The notes under the pieces were generated by a model. The model ran no database searches, had not been told where the DNA came from, and worked only from the letters and a program-made list of their open reading frames with translations. This document shows, piece by piece, positions 1 to 7,319 of a stretch of 64,000 nucleotides of DNA. A program made the translations under genes and the position numbers. The stretch comes from Clostridium intestinale DSM 6191 (GTDB lineage: Bacteria; Bacillota; Clostridia; Clostridiales; Clostridiaceae): the NCBI RefSeq assembly GCF_900130055.1, contig NZ_FQXU01000005.1, positions 434,001 to 498,000 on the forward strand. The letters are read 5' to 3'. Numbering within the stretch: position 1 is the stretch's first letter; every line of letters begins with the position of its first letter.

Positions 1-402
1 AGTATATTTGCAAGAGGGTTAACTGAAAAGATTTTAGTAAGAGGTACTTTAATAGGTATATGTACTTTGACTTCATTTATAGTTGGTCAGTACTTTGGGT
101 TTAATTTAAAGACTTCTAGAACAATAGCTTTAGCAACTCTAGTAATGTCACAATTGATTCATGTATTTGAATGTAGATCAGAAAGACACTCTATAATAGA
201 GATTAAACTACTAAGTAATCCTTACTTAGTAGGTGCAGTTTTAGTTTCTATAACTATGATAATGAGTATAATGTATATACCATTTTTACAAGGAGTATTT
301 CAGACTCAAGCTCTAAACCTATTAGAGTGGGGAATAGTAATGTTTTTCTCAGGAATAATAGCTACTATAAACTCAGTATTCCTTTATTTTAAAACAAGAT
401 AG
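1..402 (+). CDS. Cation-transporting P-type ATPase, C-terminal part (partial)
   Basis: The reading frame is open from the first base of the window and ends with TAG at 400-402, so the 5' part lies outside. The visible 133 residues look like the C-terminal membrane domain of calcium-type P-type ATPases: several hydrophobic segments and the signature-like run HVFECRSERHSI followed by YIPFLQGVF, which resembles the 'FN-SR-S' and 'vPflq' motifs of the Cation_ATPase_C family. The catalytic domains cannot be seen, so the substrate (calcium, manganese or another cation) is unknown. An ATG at 67 is internal, not the start. A long stem-loop without a T-run follows the gene. Confidence 0.8.
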   Translation, partial: SIFARGLTEKILVRGTLIGICTLTSFIVGQYFGFNLKTSRTIALATLVMSQLIHVFECRSERHSIIEIKLLSNPYLVGAVLVSITMIMSIMYIPFLQGVFQTQALNLLEWGIVMFFSGIIATINSVFLYFKTR

Positions 403-589
403 TGAGAGTAGTTTAGAGTTAAAACATAAGAGTTAGTAAGTTAGAGAAAAAGTTACTCAGTTTCCCTTGAGTTTCTCAATTAACTGCTAACTCTTAATTA
501 GTTTTGCTGACTTACTTAAAACTAGTTTCTCTAACTCTGTTAAACTGTAAGCAACTTGATTGAAGTCTGTTAAACTTAGTGAAACTTAG
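403..589. repeat. Intergenic region with a long stem-loop and degenerate AACTTTGTTAA-like repeats
   Basis: No gene is seen here. Bases 428-436 pair with 487-495 (9 bp), 439-443 with 481-485, and 444-449 with 472-477, giving a long interrupted hairpin between the ATPase gene and the convergent regulator gene. From about 500 to 600 the sequence is built of imperfect short repeats such as AACTCTGTTAAA, GTCTGTTAAAC and AACTTTGTTAAG, which run into the 3' end of the regulator gene. A similar texture is present at 39254-39474. There is no clear T-run, so this is not a typical terminator. Confidence 0.5.
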
Positions 590-1924
590 CTAAACTTTGT
601 TAAGTTCATCAATCAATATTCTCATACCTGCTCTAATTTGTTTCTCATCTGTTCTAGCTATACTAACTCTAACACCTTTTTTATAGTTGAGATTAGAAGA
701 GAAGTAGTTATATCCAGGTGAAACTAAGACACCCTTAGTTTTTAAGGAGTAAACTAAGGAACTTTCACTTACTCCTTCAGGTAAATAGATATAGCTATAT
801 AAAGATGTATCTAAAGAAGAAACTTTAACTTCTGTGTTAGTTAAGTTTTTAAGTTCATCACTAAAAGCTTTTAATCTAGACTTTTGTTGTTTTTTAATTA
901 GTTTAACATGTTTAGATAAGATGTTGCTTTTAAGATATATTTCTAAAGTAGCTTGAGAGATTAAAGATGGAACAAAATATGAATAATAATAAGAATAACT
1001 AGCTTGCTTATTAAATTCATCTATAAGTTCAGCTGGGATAACAGCTAATCCTATCTTTATCCAAGGGATTATCTTAGTAAAACTTTTTAGATATATAAAG
1101 TGAGCGTGATCCCCATAAGCATATATAGGATCAAATTTAGAATCAAACTCTATATCTCCAAAGTAGTCATCTTCAACTATGTACACATCATACTTTATAG
1201 CAAACTCAGCTATAGCTTTTCTTTGAGTTTTTGAATACTTAGTTCCTAAAGGGTTGTGATTTCTAGGAGTAGTATAAAAAAACTTTATATCTCCATTTTT
1301 AAATAAATTCTCTAGTTCATTTAAATCAACTCCACTAGGAGTTCTATCTATAGAAAGAAAGTCTATCTTAGAGTACTTTAAGAAGTCTAAAAAGTATTTA
1401 TAAGTTGGGTTTTCAAGTAAGATTTTTGTTTTTCCATTAGGAAAAGGCATGTTTGTAAGTAAACTTAATATCTGTTGTATTCCTAAATTGATAAAGATGT
1501 TTTCTTTAGGTACAAAAACTTGAAAGTTTGACAAATAGTTTGGAAGTAGAGACTTTAGAGAATCAATTCCCATAAGGTGAAAGTCTACAGGTTGATTACC
1601 ATATATATCAACAGCTCTATCTAAACAATGTTTCAAATCAGGTGTTAAAATCCTACCCATATTAAGATTACCATTAGAAAAATCTATAATATTAGGATAG
1701 GATAAATTATTTAAGTGTTCCTCAACCACATAATATCCGCTTTGGGGTATTGAATATATTAAGTGCTCATTAATTAAACTTTCATAAGCTTTTATAGCGG
1801 TACTTTTACTGCAGGAATATTCACTACACAAACTTCTTATAGAAGGAAGTTTTTTAGATGAGGTGTATTTTTTATTATAAATATCAGATTTTATATCTAA
1901 AGCTATCTGTTTATATATATCCAT
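590..1924 (-). CDS. MocR/PdxR-type regulator: GntR wHTH fused to aminotransferase fold
   Basis: This protein of about 444 residues has an N-terminal GntR winged helix (near residues 5-70, with the typical LPSIRSLCSEYSCSKSTAIKAYESL) and a class I aminotransferase-like domain (from about residue 110). That domain has the PLP-pocket motif TPRNHNPLG, VEDDYFGD and the lysine region YLKSFTKIIPWIKIG. This is the MocR family, which binds pyridoxal phosphate and regulates genes often divergent from its own. I start it at the ATG ending at 1924, because the GGAGG that would serve it lies inside codons 1-3 of the upstream ATG (1936). It is divergent from a GH4 glycosidase gene, with a perfect 10+10 bp palindrome between them. 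The effector and targets are not evident. Confidence 0.85.
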   Translation of the reverse strand: MDIYKQIALDIKSDIYNKKYTSSKKLPSIRSLCSEYSCSKSTAIKAYESLINEHLIYSIPQSGYYVVEEHLNNLSYPNIIDFSNGNLNMGRILTPDLKHCLDRAVDIYGNQPVDFHLMGIDSLKSLLPNYLSNFQVFVPKENIFINLGIQQILSLLTNMPFPNGKTKILLENPTYKYFLDFLKYSKIDFLSIDRTPSGVDLNELENLFKNGDIKFFYTTPRNHNPLGTKYSKTQRKAIAEFAIKYDVYIVEDDYFGDIEFDSKFDPIYAYGDHAHFIYLKSFTKIIPWIKIGLAVIPAELIDEFNKQASYSYYYSYFVPSLISQATLEIYLKSNILSKHVKLIKKQQKSRLKAFSDELKNLTNTEVKVSSLDTSLYSYIYLPEGVSESSLVYSLKTKGVLVSPGYNYFSSNLNYKKGVRVSIARTDEKQIRAGMRILIDELNKV

Positions 1925-2000
1925 AATTTCCTCCATGATTATAAAAATGTAAAGGGATACGAACAGGCTATTCTACAAAGGTTACCATTATTAAAGAATA

Positions 2001-2022
2001 AGAACTGTACTGGTACAGTTCT
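2001..2022. promoter_or_regulatory. Candidate operator: palindrome AGAACTGTAC-TG-GTACAGTTCT
   Basis: Ten-base arms are perfect inverted repeats around a 2-bp centre. The site is 12 bp upstream of the -35 of the glycosidase promoter and 77 bp upstream of the regulator start. That position would suit activation of the glycosidase gene and autoregulation by the MocR-type protein. The assignment to this regulator is inferred from location only. Confidence 0.55.
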
Positions 2023-2034
2023 ATTTTATCATAA

Positions 2035-2063
2035 TTGAAAACATTATCCTACTGAGATATTAT
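2035..2063 (+). promoter_or_regulatory. SigA-type promoter of the GH4 gene
   Basis: TTGAAA (2035-2040) and TATTAT (2058-2063) are separated by 17 bp. They lie 38 bp upstream of the ATG and just downstream of the palindrome. Confidence 0.6.
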
Positions 2064-2100
2064 TAAATTGTACACTAAAACCATGCAAGGAGGGTAAGCT

Positions 2101-3414
2101 ATGGATGGTATAAAAATAGTTACTATAGGTGGAGGATCAAGTTATACACCTGAATTGATTGAAGGGTTTATCAAAAGATATTCACAATTACCTGTAAGAG
2201 AATTATGGCTTGTGGACATAAAAGAAGGTGAAGAAAAACTAAAAATTGTTGGAGACTTAGCAAAGAGAATGGTTAAGAAAGCAGGTCTTCCAATAGAAGT
2301 TCATACAACTCTAGACAGACGAGAAGCTTTGAAGAGTGCCGACTTCGTAACAACTCAATTAAGAGTTGGCTTATTGGATGCTAGAATAAAAGATGAACGA
2401 ATACCACTTAGTCACGGTTTTATAGGACAAGAAACAAATGGTGCAGGAGGAATGTTTAAAGCATTAAGAACAATCCCTGTATTATTAGACATTGATAAAG
2501 ATATGTCAGAACTTTGTCCTGATGCTTGGCTTATAAACTTCACAAATCCAGCAGGTATAGTTACTGAAGCACTTCTTAGACATGGAAAAAATAAAAAAAT
2601 AATAGGTCTATGTAATGGTCCTATAGGTATGGAGATGGCTGTTGCTAACATGCTTGAAGTTGAACATAGCAGAGTGAGAATGGACTTTGCTGGTTTAAAT
2701 CATATGGTATTTGGACTAAACATATATCTAGATGGAAGAAATGTTACTGACGAAATAATAGAATCCATGGTAAATGGGAATCCAGGTGGTATAGCTAAAA
2801 ACATTAAAGATATGCCATGGACTCCAGAGTTTATTAAATCTTTAGGAGTAATGCCTTGTGCCTACCATAGATATTATTTCCAAAACAAAAAGATGCTTGA
2901 AGAAGAACTAAAGGAATTTGAGAAGGGTGAAACAAGAGCAGAAGTTGTTAAGAGATTAGAAGACTCTTTATTTGAACTTTATAAAGATCCTAATCTTGAT
3001 ATTAAACCACCTCAACTTGAAAAAAGAGGAGGAGCTTATTACAGCGATGCCGCTTGTCGTTTAATTACATCTATATACAATGATACGGGAGATATACAAC
3101 CTGTAAATACCAGAAATAACGGTGCAATTGCAGATTTACCACAAGATTCAGCAGTTGAGATAAGTTGTATAATTACTAAAGATGGCCCTAAACCAATAAA
3201 CATGGGACATTTACCAGTAGCGGTAAATGGATTAATACAACAGATTAAATCTTTTGAAAGAACTGTAGTGGAAGCAGCTGTTGAAGGAAGTTATGATAAA
3301 GCTGTACTAGCTTTAACAATAAATCCATTAGTTGCTGATGATAAAGCTGCAAAAATGTTAGTAGACGAACTAATAGAAGCTCATAAAAATTATTTGCCAC
3401 AGTTTAATAAATAA
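2101..3414 (+). CDS. 6-phospho-beta-glucosidase, glycoside hydrolase family 4
   Basis: The 437-residue length is usual for GH4. These enzymes use NAD+ and a divalent metal to cleave phosphorylated disaccharides delivered by a PTS (for example cellobiose-6-phosphate) in the cytoplasm. The N-terminal dinucleotide motif IVTIGGGSSYTPELIEGF, the NFTNPAG loop, Cys171-Asn172 in GLCNGPIG and His201 in GLNHMVF match the family's metal and substrate ligands. Beta-glucoside rather than alpha specificity is inferred from overall resemblance to the LicH/CelF/ChbF group and is less sure. No PTS gene is next to it. The RBS AAGGAGGG is well spaced, and a strong terminator follows. Confidence 0.88.
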   Translation: MDGIKIVTIGGGSSYTPELIEGFIKRYSQLPVRELWLVDIKEGEEKLKIVGDLAKRMVKKAGLPIEVHTTLDRREALKSADFVTTQLRVGLLDARIKDERIPLSHGFIGQETNGAGGMFKALRTIPVLLDIDKDMSELCPDAWLINFTNPAGIVTEALLRHGKNKKIIGLCNGPIGMEMAVANMLEVEHSRVRMDFAGLNHMVFGLNIYLDGRNVTDEIIESMVNGNPGGIAKNIKDMPWTPEFIKSLGVMPCAYHRYYFQNKKMLEEELKEFEKGETRAEVVKRLEDSLFELYKDPNLDIKPPQLEKRGGAYYSDAACRLITSIYNDTGDIQPVNTRNNGAIADLPQDSAVEISCIITKDGPKPINMGHLPVAVNGLIQQIKSFERTVVEAAVEGSYDKAVLALTINPLVADDKAAKMLVDELIEAHKNYLPQFNK

Positions 3415-3426
3415 CATATATAATGA

Positions 3427-3460
3427 AAGATTCTTCCGATTATGGAAGAATCTTTTTTTT
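3427..3460 (+). terminator. Rho-independent terminator of the GH4 gene
   Basis: An 11-bp stem (3427-3437 with 3444-3454), a 6-nt loop and eight T's. Confidence 0.9.
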
Positions 3461-3490
3461 GTAGTTTATGTTAAGAACATGTAAAAAATG

Positions 3491-3519
3491 TTGAAAGTCT
3501 ATTAACATTTGTTAATAAA
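3491..3519 (+). promoter_or_regulatory. Candidate promoter with palindrome ATTAACA-TT-TGTTAAT before the phosphate symporter
   Basis: TTGAAA (3491-3496) could be a -35, with a weak -10 (AATAAA, 3514-3519) 17 bp on. Perfect 7-bp inverted arms at 3501-3507 and 3510-3516 sit between them, an operator-like position. The TTAACA units resemble PhoP-type half sites, but the arrangement is inverted rather than direct. Confidence 0.35.
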
Positions 3520-3572
3520 TGTAGTAAGCTAATCAAGGGCAAAAAAATAATTTTTTTTCGGAGGAGATTAAG

Positions 3573-5186
3573 TTGAGTAGTGTAGAAATCATTGTATCTG
3601 TAATAGGTGGATTAGGTTTATTTATTTATGGTATGAAACTTATGGGAGATGGATTAGAAAATGCTGCAGGAGAAGGATTAAAAAGTATTTTAGAAAAAGT
3701 TACATCTAATAAAATAGTAGCAGTATTAGTAGGAGCAGCAGTTACCGCAGTAATTCAAAGTTCATCCGCAACTACAGTAATGGTAGTTGGGTTTGTAAAT
3801 GCAGGATTAATGAATTTAGTTCAAGCAACTGGTATAATAATGGGAGCTAACATAGGTACAACAATAACAGCTCAATTAGTTGCGTTTAAGTTAGATGCAA
3901 TAGCTCCAGTATTTGTTGGTATTGGTACAGCTGTAGTTATGTTTGCTAAAGGAAAAAAGAGAAGAGAAATAGGAAACATAATACTTGGTTTTGGTATACT
4001 ATTTATGGGTATGGGAATAATGAGTTCTGCATTAGAGCCATTATCAGATTCACCTGCTTTTGGACAATTAATTTTAGCAATAGGTGATAGATGGTATATA
4101 GGAATATTAGCTGGATTATTGATGACAGGAATAATACAAAGTTCCTCTGCTACAACAGGAATACTTATAGCTTTAGCAACAACAGGAGCAATAGATATAA
4201 AACTAGCTATTCCAGTACTGTTTGGATGTAATATAGGTACATGTGTTACTGCGTTATTAGCATCTATAGGAACTAATAAAACAGCACGTAAGGCAGCTCT
4301 TATACATTTAATATTTAATACTTTTGGAACTCTAATATTTGTCCCTTTTATAACTATATTAGGTGATGTAGTTAGTGGGTTAACACCAGGAGATATAAAA
4401 AGACAAATTGCAAATGCACATACTATATTTAATATTATAAATACATTTATAATGTTGCCTCTAACTGGACTATTAATAATGATAGTAAATAAGATTATTC
4501 CAGGTGAAGATGAAATAGAAAAGGCAGCACCTAAATATCTTGATGATAGACTTTTAGAAACTCCAGTTATAGCAGCTGGTCAAGTTGCTAAAGAAACATT
4601 AAGAATGGCAAACAAGGCTAGAAAAAACTTGGAAATTTCTATGGATGCTTTATTAAAAGATGACGAAAAATTAATATCAAAGGTTATGGAAAATGAAAAT
4701 ATAATAAACGTATTAGAAGAAGCTATAACTTCTTATTTAGTTAAATTATCAAAAATTGAGTTGTCAGATAAAGAAAAAAATCTTTTGGCTGCCACATATC
4801 ATGTAATAAATGATATAGAGAGAATTGGAGATCATGCTGAAAACATAGCGGATTTAGCTAGTCAAAAAATACATAAAAAATTAAAATACACTGACGAAGC
4901 AATAGAAGAACTTCAAAATATGTATAATTACACACTACTTGCATTAGATATTGCAATAGAGAGTTATGCAACTAGGGATATAGAAAAAGCTTCAACCATA
5001 ATGGAATATGAATCTAAAATTGATGCATATGAAAAAGAATATAGAGATAATCATATTAAAAGATTAAATAGAGGACAATGTAATGCATATTCTAGTGCAT
5101 TTTTTCTAGAAGTATTAAGTAACTTTGAAAGAATAGGAGACCATGCAACGAATATAGCAGAAAGTGTAATAGCTAGTAATTCATAA
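3573..5186 (+). CDS. Na/Pi cotransporter family protein with C-terminal PhoU-like domain
   Basis: The 537-residue membrane protein has two Na/Pi-cotransporter repeats, each with the signature QSSSATT (near residues 62 and 189) followed by a GxNIGTTxTA-type motif (GANIGTTITA and GCNIGTCVTA). These form the inverted-repeat transport core. The C-terminal half from about residue 345 is a PhoU-like helical domain with two copies of ERIGDHAxNIA. It likely imports phosphate with sodium and may be regulated through the PhoU part. The start is TTG at 3573, chosen for the GGAGGAGA site 5-7 nt upstream. A palindrome in the promoter region may link it to phosphate control. Confidence 0.9.
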   Translation: MSSVEIIVSVIGGLGLFIYGMKLMGDGLENAAGEGLKSILEKVTSNKIVAVLVGAAVTAVIQSSSATTVMVVGFVNAGLMNLVQATGIIMGANIGTTITAQLVAFKLDAIAPVFVGIGTAVVMFAKGKKRREIGNIILGFGILFMGMGIMSSALEPLSDSPAFGQLILAIGDRWYIGILAGLLMTGIIQSSSATTGILIALATTGAIDIKLAIPVLFGCNIGTCVTALLASIGTNKTARKAALIHLIFNTFGTLIFVPFITILGDVVSGLTPGDIKRQIANAHTIFNIINTFIMLPLTGLLIMIVNKIIPGEDEIEKAAPKYLDDRLLETPVIAAGQVAKETLRMANKARKNLEISMDALLKDDEKLISKVMENENIINVLEEAITSYLVKLSKIELSDKEKNLLAATYHVINDIERIGDHAENIADLASQKIHKKLKYTDEAIEELQNMYNYTLLALDIAIESYATRDIEKASTIMEYESKIDAYEKEYRDNHIKRLNRGQCNAYSSAFFLEVLSNFERIGDHATNIAESVIASNS

Positions 5187-5206
5187 AAAGATTAAAAAGT
5201 TAATTT

Positions 5207-5234
5207 CAGAGTGTGGATAAAATCCACACTCTGT
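5207..5234 (+). terminator. Hairpin after the Na/Pi gene, probable terminator
   Basis: A perfect 12-bp stem (5207-5218 with 5222-5233) with an AAA loop. The following T-run is short and broken, so termination may be incomplete. Confidence 0.6.
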
Positions 5235-5308
5235 TACTTCCTGAAAATAACAATTTAATAACAGAATACGTTTTAAATTAAAATCTTTATATTTTAATTT
5301 AAAAAAGC

Positions 5309-5336
5309 TAGACAAATCGAAATAAGCCTGTATAAT
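5309..5336 (+). promoter_or_regulatory. SigA-type promoter of amt-glnK
   Basis: TAGACA (5309-5314) and TATAAT (5331-5336), 16 bp apart. A transcript from here would carry a leader of about 150 nt containing the attenuator. Confidence 0.65.
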
Positions 5337-5361
5337 TTAAATATAAATTAAATATTAAATT

Positions 5362-5419
5362 CTTGTGCGCAATGAGGTCACAGTAGATATGTATATAACT
5401 ACTAGTGAGCTCTTTTTTT
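5362..5419 (+). promoter_or_regulatory. Attenuator leader of amt-glnK, ANTAR-type antiterminator candidate
   Basis: A terminator-like hairpin (GAGGTCACAGTAG near 5374-5386 paired imperfectly with CTACTAGTGAGCTC ending 5412) is followed by seven T's (5413-5419). Upstream and overlapping it, TGTG (5364-5367) can pair with CACA (5379-5382) around a CGCAATGAGGT loop. That loop resembles the A..G-type loops recognised by ANTAR proteins, as in nasF/eut leaders. The two folds share bases 5374-5382 and exclude each other. Control by a nitrogen-responsive ANTAR protein encoded elsewhere is inferred. Only one ANTAR-like hairpin is clear. Confidence 0.5.
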
Positions 5420-5495
5420 ATATTAAATTTTATAAATATATTTTTCTGCAGAAAAAATATAAAAAAGAAATTATAATTTAAAGGGGGACTTATTT

Positions 5496-6740
5496 ATGGA
5501 TACAAAGGCACTAGACACGTTATGGGTATTACTTGCAGCGGTATTAGTATTTTGGATGCAAGCAGGATTTGCTATGGTAGAAACAGGATTTACAAGGGCT
5601 AAAAATGCTGGAAACATAGTAATGAAAAATCTAATGGATTTTGTTATTGGATCGTTAATTTTCTGGGTTTTAGGTTTTGGACTTATGTTTGGTACTGACG
5701 TTGGTGGGTTTATAGGAGCACCTAACTGGTTTTCGGCAGGGAGCATAGAATATTTAGGATTAACTATTCCTAAAGAAGCGTTTTTAATATTTCAAACAGT
5801 TTTCTGTGCTACAGCAGCTACTATAGTTTCAGGAGCTATGGCTGAAAGAACTAAGTTTATATCATACTGTATTTATAGTTTTGTTATAAGCGCATTTATT
5901 TATCCTGTAGTTGGACATTGGATATGGGGTGGCGGATGGTTATCTCAATTAGGTTTCCATGATTTCGCAGGTTCAACAGTAGTTCACTCAGTAGGTGGAT
6001 ATAGTGCATTTGTGGGGGCATTAATTTTAGGACCTAGAATAGGCAAATATACTAAAGATGGAAAATCTAATGCTATCCCTGGACACAGTATAACGTTAGG
6101 CGCCTTAGGGGTATTCATTCTATGGATGGGATGGTTTGGATTTAATCCTGGTTCATCTTTATCAGGAACAGCCGTTGATTTGAATTCAAGAATATTTATT
6201 ACAACAAATTTAGCAGGAGCTGCGGCAGCATTAGTAACGATGACTATAACTTGGGTACGTTATAAGAAACCTGATATAAGTATGACTTTAAATGGAGTAC
6301 TAGCTGGTTTGGTTGCTATAACAGCAGGATGTGATGTTATATCACCAACAGGAGCAGTTATTGTAGGTATAATAGCAGGCTTTGTAGTAGTATATGGTAT
6401 TGAATTTATAGATAAAGTACTTAAAATTGATGATCCTGTTGGAGCTATAGGGGTTCATGGATTATGTGGTATAACTGGTACATTAGCAGTTGGATTATTT
6501 GCTGCTTATGGTGATACATTAGGATTATTCTACGGTGGTGGATTTGGATACCTTGTAACTCAGCTTATAGGGATTGTAGCAGTAGGAGCGTGGACTGTAG
6601 GTACTACTTTCATATTATTTAAAGTAATAAAAGCTACAGTTGGATTAAGAGTTTCTAAAGAAGAGGAAATTAAAGGACTTGATCCAGAAGAACATGGACT
6701 TGAAAGCAGTTATGCTGATTTCCAAACTATAGATCTATAA
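5496..6740 (+). CDS. amt: Ammonium transporter, Amt family
   Basis: The 414-residue protein has about 11 hydrophobic segments and the Amt hallmarks: FWMQAGFAMVETGFTRAKN at the start, the twin pore histidines in STVVHSVGG and IGVHGLCGI, and GWFGFNPGS. It conducts NH3/NH4+ across the cell membrane. It is followed after 13 bp by the PII gene glnK, the usual pair in which PII blocks Amt when nitrogen is plentiful. The GGGGG-type RBS lies at 5482-5486. Expression probably depends on readthrough of the leader hairpin. Confidence 0.96.
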   Translation: MDTKALDTLWVLLAAVLVFWMQAGFAMVETGFTRAKNAGNIVMKNLMDFVIGSLIFWVLGFGLMFGTDVGGFIGAPNWFSAGSIEYLGLTIPKEAFLIFQTVFCATAATIVSGAMAERTKFISYCIYSFVISAFIYPVVGHWIWGGGWLSQLGFHDFAGSTVVHSVGGYSAFVGALILGPRIGKYTKDGKSNAIPGHSITLGALGVFILWMGWFGFNPGSSLSGTAVDLNSRIFITTNLAGAAAALVTMTITWVRYKKPDISMTLNGVLAGLVAITAGCDVISPTGAVIVGIIAGFVVVYGIEFIDKVLKIDDPVGAIGVHGLCGITGTLAVGLFAAYGDTLGLFYGGGFGYLVTQLIGIVAVGAWTVGTTFILFKVIKATVGLRVSKEEEIKGLDPEEHGLESSYADFQTIDL

Positions 6741-6753
6741 GGGGGACAATAGC

Positions 6754-7116
6754 ATGGAAGATAAAATTACCAAAATTGATATTATTACAAGAAAAGATAA
6801 ATTTGATGCACTTAAAGATGCTTTGAATAATATTGGAATTACTGGAATGACAGTAACACAAGTTTTAGGTTGTGGAGTTCAAAAAGGTGATACTCAATAT
6901 TATAGAGGAGTACCTATGGAGTTAAAGCTACTTCCTAAGGTTAAAATAGAGATAGTTGTATGTGAAGTTCCTGTTGATCTAGTTGTAAAAACAGCTCAAG
7001 ATGTACTTAGAACAGGAGAAATTGGGGACGGAAAAATATTTATCTATGAACTAGCAAACGCAATAAAGATAAGAACTGGAGAAGAAGGTAAAGCAGCATT
7101 GGCTGATGAAAAATAG
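6754..7116 (+). CDS. glnK: Nitrogen regulatory protein PII
   Basis: The 120 residues are slightly longer than the usual 112. PII proteins sense ATP/ADP, 2-oxoglutarate and glutamine state, and bind partners such as Amt. The T-loop tyrosine is present (QYYRGVPMELKLLPKVKIE, Tyr50). So is the C-terminal nucleotide-binding segment RTGEIGDGKIFIYEL, which matches the PROSITE-like PII C-terminal signature. The position directly behind amt makes it a GlnK-type protein. A strong bidirectional-looking terminator follows. Confidence 0.95.
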   Translation: MEDKITKIDIITRKDKFDALKDALNNIGITGMTVTQVLGCGVQKGDTQYYRGVPMELKLLPKVKIEIVVCEVPVDLVVKTAQDVLRTGEIGDGKIFIYELANAIKIRTGEEGKAALADEK

Positions 7117-7127
7117 AATATTAAAAA

Positions 7128-7169
7128 AATTAAGTGCAGAATCATAAGATTCTGCACTTAATTTTTTTT
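7128..7169 (+). terminator. Rho-independent terminator of amt-glnK
   Basis: A perfect 16-bp stem (7128-7143 with 7148-7163), loop ATAA, then a T-run to 7169. Confidence 0.93.
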
Positions 7170-7179
7170 GGAAATACTC

Positions 7180-7209
7180 TTGATTATATGTAGCTAAGAG
7201 TTGTAATAT
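7180..7209 (+). promoter_or_regulatory. Candidate promoter of trkA-trkH
   Basis: TTGATT (7180-7185) and TAATAT (7204-7209), 18 bp apart. The 110-nt leader that follows shows no c-di-AMP riboswitch that I can recognise. Confidence 0.4.
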
Positions 7210-7319
7210 ACTATTTAAGAACGTAAAACTAAGAAAAGTATAATTTAACAGAAATACATTAACAGATGATGGGAAAAGTATTGTTTTAAATAACTAAAAG
7301 ACCTATGTAGGAGGAATAT

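Noticed and set aside
7210-7319. c-di-AMP (ydaO) riboswitch before trkA
   Set aside because: This riboswitch is common before potassium genes, but the 110-nt leader is too short and lacks the conserved segments.
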